NCBI GenBank assembly: GCA_948441955.1
Contig: CAOJQZ010000062.1
Span: 1 to 14,256 of the forward strand
Length of the DNA stretch: 14,256 nt
Source: an uncultured Lachnospiraceae bacterium
GTDB lineage: Bacteria; Bacillota; Clostridia; Lachnospirales; Lachnospiraceae
Direction of reading: 5' to 3'
Of this stretch, positions 1-7,527 are shown piece by piece; the first letter of the stretch is position 1, and each line of letters begins with the position of its first letter. The position numbers and the translations under genes are program-made. The notes beneath the pieces are model-generated. The model ran no database searches and was not told the origin of the DNA. It saw only the letters and a list, made by a program, of their open reading frames with translations.

Positions 1-1
1 A

Positions 2-1804
2 AGCAGTGAAGTCCGCGAACTTCTTCAAAACCCGGAGGATCCGGAGCTTCTTCAAAAAGGACAGAAGTATACAGAGGATTTCGCCGCTGTCAAGGGAATC
101 TTCGAAGGACTGTATATCGGAACGCCTTCCACGTATATCCTGACACACACTTCTCAGGGAGCCATTGGAATTACGACCCGGTCCGGAGATTCCCTGAATG
201 AATTCCGTGATACAATTTTGGCGCAGCCCCAGTTAACTAATCTGGGAATTATGAAATCGCCTGGAACGGGAAGCATGATTCTCTCCATGTATTATCCGCT
301 TTTTGAGGATCAGGAATGTATTGGCTATGTAGGAGCCGGTGTTTATGCCAGCCGGCTGATGGACGTTCTGCTGGATTTAGATATTGAGGGCCTTCCCAAC
401 AGCGAATATGTATTTTTAAATGCGCAGACCGGTACATATCTATATCATGAGGATGAGGAGCTTTTGAATACAGAAACTGCTGACAGCGGTTACCTTGAAA
501 TCATCAATCGAATTAAGAAAGACGGCAGCACACAGGCAGGCACTTATTCCTATCAGGATGAAAACGGTACAGAGCAGCTGGTGGTCTATAAATATCTAAA
601 GGACCGCGACTGGATTTTCATGGTCCGTGACAATACATCCGAAGTTTACGGAAAAGTAGCTGATGTACGTATTACCGTAGGAATTTTATGTGCAGCTGTG
701 GCGGCTGCCATTATACTTATGACTCTTCTCATTCTTCACCGGGAAGGACGTGAGCTCATGGTCATGGAAAATGCTATCCGCCGTCTTGGTAACTTAGAGC
801 TTTCCGCTGACCATGAATTAGAAACCTTTTATGGCCGGACAGACGAGATTGGCATGATTGCACAGACGATTCATCACGTGTGCGGCTGTCTGCGTATGAC
901 CATAGAGGATATCGGACGAATTTTAGGGGAAATGGCAGATGGCAACATTGCCGTGGATGTTATGAGAAATGAGGAATATTATATCGGAGATTTTAAAGTT
1001 CTGGCCGAAAGTCTGAAAAGTATCCGCACCCATCTTACAGAGGTCATGCGTGATATTACCCAGATTGCAAATCAGGTTGACGTGGGAGCAAATCAGGTAT
1101 CCGCCGGAGCGCAGGCATTGTCTCAGGGTACTATGCAGCAAAAGGAATCCATGAACGGACTTGTGTCTAATGTCACAGATATCACGGAACAAATCAAGAG
1201 CAGTTCCGTCCGCTGTACCAACGCCAGCGATTTGGTTGACAGAGCTACCGGATACGCCGCTGAGGCCGATACAAAAATGGAACAGCTGATTGCCGCTACC
1301 AAAAATATCGATCGCTCCTCAACAGAAATCAGTACTATTATAAAAACAATTGAGGACATTGCTTTTCAGACAAATGTCCTTGCACTAAATGCATCCGTGG
1401 AGGCTGCCAGAGCAGGCACAGCAGGAAAAGGCTTCACAGTTGTAGCAGACGAGGTCAGAACCCTTGCGGCAAGGTCTGCGGAAGCGGCAAAGAACACTGG
1501 AGCACTCATCAGCCGGTCCGTTCAGGATGTAAAGACAGGGACAGAATCTACGAGCCTCGCTATTTCCGCAGTGCAGGTCATCAATGACTGCATTCAGTCT
1601 ATTAAAACGCTGATGGACGAAATTGAGCTTGCCAGTGTTCAGCAGTCAGAAATGATCGTTTCTGTTGAAAATAGAATCAAAGAAGTATCCAGAGTCATTC
1701 AAGCAAACTCCACCGCTGCTGAGGAAAGTGCAGCGGTTTCAACGGAGCTGTCCAATCAATCAAAGACTCTGAACCGGCTTATCGGCCAGTTCCGTATTAA
1801 CTAA
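2..1804 (+). CDS. Methyl-accepting chemotaxis protein, 5'-truncated
   Basis: The reading frame is open from base 2, so the true start lies outside the window; about 600 codons are visible. The visible protein begins inside an extracellular sensor that looks like the distal part of a dCACHE domain (YIGTPSTYI, GYVGAGVYASRLMD, YVFLNAQTGTYLYH, DWIFMVRD). One membrane segment follows at roughly visible residues 224-245, then HAMP-like linker helices, then the cytoplasmic signalling coiled coil. The hairpin tip that contacts CheA and CheW is clear (IAFQTNVLALNASVEAARAG, about bases 1357-1416), followed by GKGFTVVADEVRTLAARS. The N-terminal membrane segment expected for this family is upstream of the window. 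The protein ends in GQFRIN and has no CheR-docking pentapeptide. By family it senses an extracellular small molecule and controls CheA autophosphorylation. The ligand cannot be read from the sequence. A possible TTG at 218 is internal to the domain and is not the start. Confidence 0.95.
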   Translation, partial: SSEVRELLQNPEDPELLQKGQKYTEDFAAVKGIFEGLYIGTPSTYILTHTSQGAIGITTRSGDSLNEFRDTILAQPQLTNLGIMKSPGTGSMILSMYYPLFEDQECIGYVGAGVYASRLMDVLLDLDIEGLPNSEYVFLNAQTGTYLYHEDEELLNTETADSGYLEIINRIKKDGSTQAGTYSYQDENGTEQLVVYKYLKDRDWIFMVRDNTSEVYGKVADVRITVGILCAAVAAAIILMTLLILHREGRELMVMENAIRRLGNLELSADHELETFYGRTDEIGMIAQTIHHVCGCLRMTIEDIGRILGEMADGNIAVDVMRNEEYYIGDFKVLAESLKSIRTHLTEVMRDITQIANQVDVGANQVSAGAQALSQGTMQQKESMNGLVSNVTDITEQIKSSSVRCTNASDLVDRATGYAAEADTKMEQLIAATKNIDRSSTEISTIIKTIEDIAFQTNVLALNASVEAARAGTAGKGFTVVADEVRTLAARSAEAAKNTGALISRSVQDVKTGTESTSLAISAVQVINDCIQSIKTLMDEIELASVQQSEMIVSVENRIKEVSRVIQANSTAAEESAAVSTELSNQSKTLNRLIGQFRIN

Positions 1805-1805
1805 A

Positions 1806-1843
1806 AAAACAGAGACAGCGGCAGAAGCCTTTGTCTCTGTTTT
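1806..1843. terminator. Bidirectional intrinsic terminator
   Basis: Two perfectly complementary 12-base arms (1806-1817 and 1832-1843, AAAACAGAGACA pairing with TGTCTCTGTTTT) flank a 14-base loop, which itself can form a short GGC/GCC pair. The arm ends are A-rich on one side and T-rich on the other, so both strands give a stem followed by a U-run. It begins right after the chemotaxis stop codon and lies 72 bases past the end of the convergent ABC permease, so it can end both transcripts. Confidence 0.8.
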
Positions 1844-1915
1844 AAATTTAAAGAAGAGGCAATGCTCCAAGAGATGTCAGAGAACTATTCTCCTTAATTT
1901 TACCGTAGATTTTCG

Positions 1916-4330
1916 TCAGCTTTCCGCCCCTCTTAAGCGTTCCACCAGAGCTTCTCTTGAGAAGCTCCTCATGAATACAAATGTAATAACGAGAGGTACG
2001 GCTGCCAGCACGCCTGTATAAGCAAGCGTAAATGCCCAGGGAAACCGGAAAGCCATATAAAACGCACCTATATTATGATAAAGAATATAACATAATATAT
2101 ACCCGCATGCAGTACCTGCAGTCATCGTCACACCTACAGTAACAAGCACTAAAACCAGGCTTTCACCAAGAAGCATCTTACGGACCTGTCCTTTGCCCAT
2201 GCCGATAGATTCAAGCATTGCAAGCTCCTGTTTCCGGGTAACAATATTGGTAATCAATGTATTCATCATACTCAGAATACTAAACATCATAATAAAGAGG
2301 GAAAGTCCGCTTATCATTCCAAACTGTTGGTTTACGTTCTGTTCATAAACAATTCTGCGCTCTGCAAGCGTTTCAAGGGTTAATTCTGGTTTCTCTTCCA
2401 TCATCTGTCCGAGAGCCTCTCCTATTTTATTTTCCTTGTCTGCCTCCGTTGATATAAGCAGCCCGGAATTTAGGCTTTCATAAGAAACCAGCTTCAAGAC
2501 TGCCTGCTCCGGCATTAAAAACCAGCCTTCCATGCCCTGGTTATGATCCCGGACATACTGTCTGTCCAAAATGCCAAGTATAGCAACCGTCTTTTCTACT
2601 ACTTTACTTCCATCATAATAATGCAGTGTGACATCATCGCCTGCTTGAAATCTCCAACCGAAAATTTCCTCCGCCGTGTCATTATCGGACACAAGAATAT
2701 AATTACCGCTCATCAATTTTTTGTAGTCGCAGCTTCCCTCTTCTAAATATTTACCAATATCCCTTATTTCCTTATCCGTCAGAGGATATACTGCATCGTC
2801 CATTCCATATTCATCTTTTTCTGGATAATCATATCTAACGCCAAAGCTCTTGATTTCTTCTATGTTTTTCACACCCTCCAGACATAAAATTTCCCGTTCC
2901 ATATTGTTGTCAAGGGGCTTCTCCGCCTGTAGTCCGCTCATTCCGTTCTCATTTAATTCAATTGCTGCTCCGGAATACTTAATGTAAAATTCTGCATTTT
3001 CAAAATAGCCCTGTCTTGCATAATTATCTTTATTAAATGAAGATATGTAAGTAGCTGCCGTCATAAAAAGAATACCGCCAAGAGCCAGAGAAAGCATTGT
3101 AACCGCCGCCTTTTTCCCATTCTTTGAAAAGTTCATCAATCCTAAACTAAAGGGCGTAAGCTTCCTGCATAATCTCTTATTCTCTGCTTTCTTCATAGAT
3201 TCCTGAGGTATATAACGCAAGGCTTCCATTGGAGAAACGGACGCCGCCAGACGTGCAGGTTTACGTACGGAAATCATAGTAATGACATATATAACGGCAA
3301 AAACAAGGACTGCCACCAGCAACGTATTCCATATATTGAAACCATCCGGAATGATAAAATAACCTGCGAGAACACCGATGATAATGCCAACTGGTGCGCC
3401 CCGCAAAAACAGAGTGCCCCCCTCCCGCAAAACAAATTTTTTCATCTGTTTTTTTGTCATGCCAATGGTGCGAAGCTGTCCGAACTGATGGACCCTTCCA
3501 ATTACGGAAAGATAAAACACACCGTAAATAACAAGAATACAGGCAAGCAGAATCACCAGTCCAGTAAGCCCATAAATCATAACCGCCTGCATATTCAAAG
3601 ATAAAGTATCAATAAACGCTTTTGACGGATTTACATTTTTCCGTTCAATCCCGGCATCACTTCCTATCAAATACATTGCTTCCCGGCACTCTTCCGGATT
3701 CATTTTTGCAGCTCCATACAGCTTCGCATGTACTTCATATGGTTCATCCTTTAGCTGGCTGCCGTTCTTTGCGTAGCTTTCAGAAAAGAATACAGAAAAC
3801 TGCTTCGCCGTGCCGCCTCCCTTCAGAATACCCGATACCATGAAAGTTTCAATACTTCCGTCATAAAAGTGAAAGGTTACGCTGCTCCCAATTTCAGGCT
3901 TAAGATTCATCTTTTCCAGCATTGCCCCGTATACTGCTGTTTCATTTTCGGATTCAGGAAGTCTGCCCCTTTCTAATTCCCCAACCTGGATTTCATCTGA
4001 TAATCCGCTTACATAGCAGGGCATAACGTCAAAAGCGTCCATCTCAGAAAGAATTCCTGTTTTCGCTGTTATCTGATAAGCAATACGCTCGTCGCCTTTC
4101 AGCTTTTCTACCTGGGTATCTGCAAGATTATAATAACTCACCTGCTGCCTATGGGAGAGTGCGTTTTTCTCCTGCTGCTTCTGCCCTGCTGCAAACATAA
4201 GTACTGCCGTCAAAAGAGAAGCGGCCAAAATAATTGTAGTCATCACAAAAACATTACGCATACGGCTTGACTTTATACTCTCTTTTGACATCAGAGAAAG
4301 CATCACTGCTGTTATTTTTCTGCTGTTCAT
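1916..4330 (-). CDS. ABC transporter permease with two FtsX domains
   Basis: This 804-residue membrane protein is the permease partner of the ATPase encoded just upstream. Predicted membrane segments are near residues 27-48, 249-277, 308-327, 335-355, 408-430, 671-697, 722-750 and 765-787. Two large extracytoplasmic domains lie at about 50-245 and 432-668, giving the duplicated FtsX/MacB-like layout. Each half carries the family's cytoplasmic coupling sequence: FGQLRTIGMTKKQMKKF (283-299) and LAMLESIGMGKGQVRKM (703-719). The ATG at 4330 follows a strong GGAGG and leaves a 14-bp gap to the ATPase stop, so the two are an operon. The C-terminus (ALVERLRGAES) is typical of the family. Transporters of this class act as mechanotransmitters that export or release lipids, peptides or antibiotics. 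The substrate is not deducible here, and no dedicated two-component system is in the window. Confidence 0.93.
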   Translation of the reverse strand: MNSRKITAVMLSLMSKESIKSSRMRNVFVMTTIILAASLLTAVLMFAAGQKQQEKNALSHRQQVSYYNLADTQVEKLKGDERIAYQITAKTGILSEMDAFDVMPCYVSGLSDEIQVGELERGRLPESENETAVYGAMLEKMNLKPEIGSSVTFHFYDGSIETFMVSGILKGGGTAKQFSVFFSESYAKNGSQLKDEPYEVHAKLYGAAKMNPEECREAMYLIGSDAGIERKNVNPSKAFIDTLSLNMQAVMIYGLTGLVILLACILVIYGVFYLSVIGRVHQFGQLRTIGMTKKQMKKFVLREGGTLFLRGAPVGIIIGVLAGYFIIPDGFNIWNTLLVAVLVFAVIYVITMISVRKPARLAASVSPMEALRYIPQESMKKAENKRLCRKLTPFSLGLMNFSKNGKKAAVTMLSLALGGILFMTAATYISSFNKDNYARQGYFENAEFYIKYSGAAIELNENGMSGLQAEKPLDNNMEREILCLEGVKNIEEIKSFGVRYDYPEKDEYGMDDAVYPLTDKEIRDIGKYLEEGSCDYKKLMSGNYILVSDNDTAEEIFGWRFQAGDDVTLHYYDGSKVVEKTVAILGILDRQYVRDHNQGMEGWFLMPEQAVLKLVSYESLNSGLLISTEADKENKIGEALGQMMEEKPELTLETLAERRIVYEQNVNQQFGMISGLSLFIMMFSILSMMNTLITNIVTRKQELAMLESIGMGKGQVRKMLLGESLVLVLVTVGVTMTAGTACGYILCYILYHNIGAFYMAFRFPWAFTLAYTGVLAAVPLVITFVFMRSFSREALVERLRGAES

Positions 4331-4344
4331 TTCTTTTGGCCTCC

Positions 4345-5010
4345 TTACTCACGAATCTTTCCGTCTTCCATGCAGATTTTCACATCTGCCTTTTCTGCAA
4401 TTTCAGGATTGTGCGTAATCATAACAATGGTCTGGTGAAACTTCTTACTTGTCATCTTCAAAAGCTCAATCACCTTGCCGCTTGTACGGCTGTCAAGATT
4501 TCCTGTGGGCTCGTCGGCTAAAATGATAGCCGGCTTTGATACCAATGCACGGGCAATAGCTACCCTCTGCTGCTGTCCGCCTGAAAGATGGCTGGGATAA
4601 TTCTGGAGCTTACCGCCAAGCTCTAAAAAACAGATAATTTCCTCCAAGAAATTTTTATCTTCCGTTTTTCCGTCTAAACGGACAGGCAGGACCATATTTT
4701 CATATGCTGTAAGGTAAGGAATAAGATTATAATTTTGAAAAATAAAGCCGATGCGCTGACGGCGGAATACTGTAAGCTGCTCCTCCGTCATTTTTTCAAG
4801 GCTCTTACCCTCTACCTTAACTGTGCCTGAAGTCGGCGTGTCCAAGCCGCCAAGCATATTAAGGAGCGTGGATTTTCCACTTCCTGACGTACCGATAACA
4901 GCTGCAAACTGTCCGTCTTCAATCGATATATTTACATCGTCCAGCGCCTTTACAAGACTTTCATCCTTTCCATAATACTTTTTCAAATTGTATGTATTTA
5001 GTATTGTCAT
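4345..5010 (-). CDS. ABC transporter ATP-binding protein (MacB/LolD type)
   Basis: A 221-residue nucleotide-binding subunit that powers the FtsX permease encoded directly downstream. All motifs are intact: Walker A GTSGSGKST (40-48), Q-loop Gln92 in FQNYNLIPYLTAYENM, signature LSGGQQQR (142-149), Walker B IILADEP with catalytic Glu167, D-loop NLDS, and switch His200 in MITHNPE. The FQNYNL/LTAYENM pattern is typical of the LolD/MacB/BceA-like branch. The ATG at 5010 is chosen because AGGAGG sits at 5018-5023, 7 bases upstream, and the protein then begins MTILNTYNLKKYYG, the usual family N-terminus. The frame stays open for 21 more codons upstream, but this runs through the promoter region and has no ribosome binding site. 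Confidence 0.95.
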   Translation of the reverse strand: MTILNTYNLKKYYGKDESLVKALDDVNISIEDGQFAAVIGTSGSGKSTLLNMLGGLDTPTSGTVKVEGKSLEKMTEEQLTVFRRQRIGFIFQNYNLIPYLTAYENMVLPVRLDGKTEDKNFLEEIICFLELGGKLQNYPSHLSGGQQQRVAIARALVSKPAIILADEPTGNLDSRTSGKVIELLKMTSKKFHQTIVMITHNPEIAEKADVKICMEDGKIRE

Positions 5011-5043
5011 AGCAGTTCCTCCTGTTTCTCCACTTATAACTGT

Positions 5044-5111
5044 ATTGTAAAAAACAGAAGTGTAAAATTCCATTTGGCGGAATGTAAAGTTCTGCTGATT
5101 TTTTGTAAAGT
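5044..5111 (-). promoter_or_regulatory. Candidate activator-dependent promoter of ABC operon with TGTAAA repeats
   Basis: Written on the plus strand, TGTAAAGT occurs exactly at 5083-5090 and 5104-5111, and TGTAAAAT at 5061-5068, so the starts are 21 and 22 bases apart, about two helical turns. A further GTAAA is at 5047-5051. A minus-strand -10 (TACAAT, 5044-5049) has only a poor -35 at 17 bases (TGGAAT, 5067-5072), which the 5061 repeat overlaps. ATTCC and GGAAT (5067-5071 and 5078-5082) also form a small inverted repeat between two of the boxes. A weak -35 overlapped by phased repeats suggests an activator such as an OmpR-family response regulator; that assignment is inference. Confidence 0.45.
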
Positions 5112-5138
5112 TTTGTATAGAAAAATTCCTGTTATCTA

Positions 5139-5166
5139 TTGCAATGTTACCTTTTCCGGTTATAAT
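5139..5166 (+). promoter_or_regulatory. Sigma-A promoter of the MATE gene
   Basis: TTGCAA at 5139-5144 and a perfect TATAAT at 5161-5166 are separated by 16 bases. It lies 77 bases upstream of the MATE ATG and 28 bases from the last TGTAAA box of the divergent ABC promoter, so one regulator could touch both. Confidence 0.65.
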
Positions 5167-5243
5167 GGGAAATACGGGCCTTTTGCCGGATTGGCGGGAG
5201 ACTTTGAAAGAATGTTAATAAAATCAGGAAAGGAGACAAAAAT

Positions 5244-6653
5244 ATGAAAACTGATAAAATCGGATGGGGAAGTTTCTTTCGAATCGTACTTACAATCGCA
5301 CTGCCCATTGCATTTCAGAATTTTTTATCCACCACGGCAAGCATGGTAGATACAATTATGATTGGAAGCCAAGGTGAATTGTCTGTAGCAGCGGTGGGCA
5401 TCTGTTCCCAGATTACCTCTCTGTTCTTTTCCTGCTATTTCGGATTCGCAAGCGGAGGATTATTATTTTTTTCGCAGTATTGGGGCGCCCGCAATGAAAA
5501 AGGAATTAACCAGGCTTTTGGACTCGGGCTTACCTGTATGCTTGCAGTCTCCCTGCTTTTTGGCGGGGCCGCAGTCGCCAACCCTCGTTTTATACTGGGG
5601 ATCTATACGGATAAAGCAAGCATTATTGCCATCGGAGCTCCCTATATCCGGATTGTAGGCTTTGCATATCCTCTCCAGGTGCTTGCAATGATCATTAGCT
5701 TCCTGATGCGTTCTACAGAACGAGTAAAACCGCCTCTGATCAGTTCTGTTCTGGCCCTGATTACAAACTTTATCCTGAACTGGATTCTCATCTATGGACG
5801 CTTTGGTATGCCCAAGATGGGGGCTGCCGGGGCTGCTGTCGGCACTTTAGTATCTGGTATCGTAAATGTGTCTGTACTGTTTGCTTTCCTTCTAAAGGAT
5901 AAGAAAACCGTTGCCTTAAGACTAAAAGATATGTTCTTCTGGCACGACGGCTTCCTTAAGGAATATATGGGAAAATGTTTTCCTATTATTATCAACGAAT
6001 TGTTCTATGGAATCGGTCAGATGCTGATTAATATTGTAATCGGTCATCAGTCAGAATCAGCCATTGCTGCTATGGCGGCATTTCGTGTTTTGGAAGGCTT
6101 TGTATTTGCCTTTTTTGCCGGCCTTGCAGACGCTTCCTCTGTGGTTGTGGGAAAGGAAGTCGGCTCCGGTCATCTTATGAATGGATATCAATATATGAAG
6201 AAATTTTCCGTACTGTGTCCGGCAATTACCTTCTGTATCTGCCTGATTGGCCTGCTGTTTAACGGACCTCTGCTTTCCCTTTTTGGTCTTGGGGCCGAGG
6301 CTGTGTTTTTCGGCAAATATATGATTCTTATCTATCTGGCAGCCGGAACGATCCGTACCTGCAACTATATTATGAACAGTTGCTACCGCGCCGGAGGGGA
6401 AGCTGTATTCGGAACTCTGCTTGAAATCATCTGCCTGTTTACCGTAAGTGTCCCGGCAACATGGGCAGCCGGAATGATATGGCATCTCCCATTTCTGGCT
6501 GTATTCTCATTCCTGTACACTGACGAACTAATCCGTCTGGTATTCGAATTGTGGTATACAAGAAGCGGAAAGTGGATCAAGCCTGTGACCGAAGCAGGCC
6601 GGACCGCACTGCCGGAGTTTAAGTCAGCGCTTATACACAGAAGAAGGAATTGA
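5244..6653 (+). CDS. MATE family multidrug efflux transporter
   Basis: A 469-residue integral membrane protein of normal MATE length, with about 12 hydrophobic segments in two homologous halves. The first segment carries the family pattern (LPIAFQNFLSTTASMVDTIM, then IGSQGELSVAAVG). The second half repeats it in weaker form (FPIIINELFYGIGQMLINIV, then AAMAAFRVLEGFVFAFFAG). MATE proteins export cationic drugs, toxins or metabolites in exchange for Na+ or H+; the specificity cannot be read. The ATG at 5244 follows AAAGGAGA with 9-10 bases of spacing. The gene diverges from the ABC export operon and converges with the cyclase gene. No hairpin terminator is evident in the 95-bp gap after its stop. 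The charged tail after the last membrane segment (RRRN) is cytoplasmic. Confidence 0.94.
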   Translation: MKTDKIGWGSFFRIVLTIALPIAFQNFLSTTASMVDTIMIGSQGELSVAAVGICSQITSLFFSCYFGFASGGLLFFSQYWGARNEKGINQAFGLGLTCMLAVSLLFGGAAVANPRFILGIYTDKASIIAIGAPYIRIVGFAYPLQVLAMIISFLMRSTERVKPPLISSVLALITNFILNWILIYGRFGMPKMGAAGAAVGTLVSGIVNVSVLFAFLLKDKKTVALRLKDMFFWHDGFLKEYMGKCFPIIINELFYGIGQMLINIVIGHQSESAIAAMAAFRVLEGFVFAFFAGLADASSVVVGKEVGSGHLMNGYQYMKKFSVLCPAITFCICLIGLLFNGPLLSLFGLGAEAVFFGKYMILIYLAAGTIRTCNYIMNSCYRAGGEAVFGTLLEIICLFTVSVPATWAAGMIWHLPFLAVFSFLYTDELIRLVFELWYTRSGKWIKPVTEAGRTALPEFKSALIHRRRN

Positions 6654-6748
6654 TTATCTGAGATACACGCCTGAATCTGTTTCTTGCGGGGCTACGCTGT
6701 TTTGCCGATCTGTCTGGATTTCCTGTTCCGTTCTAAACTGGAAATATC

Positions 6749-7393
6749 CTATTCAAACCACGCAACCGCTCTAATAGGCGAACCGTCGCAGTTATCCAGT
6801 TTCAGCGGGAAACAACTGAACCAAAATAAATCGCTGCCACATAGCTCTAAGTTTTTAAGATTTTCAATGTTTATAATATCACACTTTTGAAACAGCATTT
6901 TATGACGAGTTAGGTTCTCATCTGCAATTGGATCAAGACCAATTACGTCAAACCCAATCCCTTTGTAATTTCCAGATATTATAAAATTCAATACCTCCTC
7001 ATCAATACAAGGATAATCTCCAAAATAAGCATCCGTCCCCCAGTGTTTATCCCAACCAAGATTAAACAATAGGAAATCGGCATCCCTTATCTTATCTCCG
7101 ATTTTACGAATATGTTCCATTGAAATCGCTTGACATTCCTTCAGATCTCTGCAATCTATAACCAATGCTTTTCCAATAAACTGTTGGATAGGGAATTGGT
7201 CAAGCGTCGTTCTTCCTGCAAAAAGGTGCGCCGGTGGATCCATATGTGTTCCCGTGTGTGTGTACATCTGTAATAATGTTTCTTTGAACCCGTCTTTTTC
7301 ATAACTGTTTGCTGAAATAAATTTCGGCGTATCAGTTCCGGGATAAACAGGCATATTCTCTTTAATGCTATGCGTCAGATCAATTACTTTCAT
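6749..7393 (-). CDS. Cyclase family protein (kynurenine formamidase-like metal hydrolase)
   Basis: A 214-residue protein of the cyclase/KynB-like family (PF04199 type). The metal-binding signature is complete: His46-Thr-Gly-Thr-His50-Met-Asp52-Pro-Pro-Ala-His56. Later candidate ligands are His164 (NLTRHKMLF) and Glu177 (IINIENLKNLEL), followed by the usual PLKLDNCDGSPIRAVAW ending. Family members hydrolyse amide or ester bonds, for example N-formylkynurenine or isatin. No tryptophan-degradation gene is nearby, so the substrate is unknown. The ATG at 7393 is preferred because GGGGG (7403-7407) lies 9 bases upstream; a TTG at 7411 would add six residues and overlap that site. The gene is visibly more AT-rich than the adjacent protease gene and has its own promoter, which fits separate acquisition or an independent unit. 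Confidence 0.88.
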   Translation of the reverse strand: MKVIDLTHSIKENMPVYPGTDTPKFISANSYEKDGFKETLLQMYTHTGTHMDPPAHLFAGRTTLDQFPIQQFIGKALVIDCRDLKECQAISMEHIRKIGDKIRDADFLLFNLGWDKHWGTDAYFGDYPCIDEEVLNFIISGNYKGIGFDVIGLDPIADENLTRHKMLFQKCDIINIENLKNLELCGSDLFWFSCFPLKLDNCDGSPIRAVAWFE

Positions 7394-7475
7394 TTTAATT
7401 TTCCCCCGCAAATTTCGATTGTGATTTGATGTTTTTAAAAAAATGTGAGATTTCCCTTAAAAAATCATATAAAAT

Positions 7476-7484
7476 ATTATAGCA
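7476..7484 (-). promoter_or_regulatory. Extended -10 promoter of the cyclase gene
   Basis: On the minus strand TGC is followed immediately by TATAAT (7476-7481), an extended -10 element about 83 bases upstream of the cyclase ATG. No good -35 is seen at 16-18 bases, as is common for extended -10 promoters. It lies just past the stop of the protease gene, so the cyclase need not depend on read-through. Confidence 0.55.
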
Positions 7485-7527
7485 CAAAATATACGGGAAT
7501 CACTGACATATTTTTTTCACAGCAAAT

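Noticed and set aside
1844..1915. A 26-codon open minus-strand string running past the permease stop and ending in LGALPLL, looking like a frameshifted tail
   Set aside because: The permease already ends with a family-typical C-terminus (ALVERLRGAES), and 26 open codons are expected by chance in about a third of cases.
5011..5073. A 21-codon upstream extension of the ABC ATPase
   Set aside because: It overlaps the AGGAGG site and the promoter region, has no ribosome binding site of its own, and is absent from the family's usual N-terminus.
6654..6748. A remnant gene or terminator between the MATE pump and the cyclase
   Set aside because: The plus-strand frame through this gap uses a TTG without a ribosome binding site and runs antisense into the cyclase; no stem with a T-run was found.
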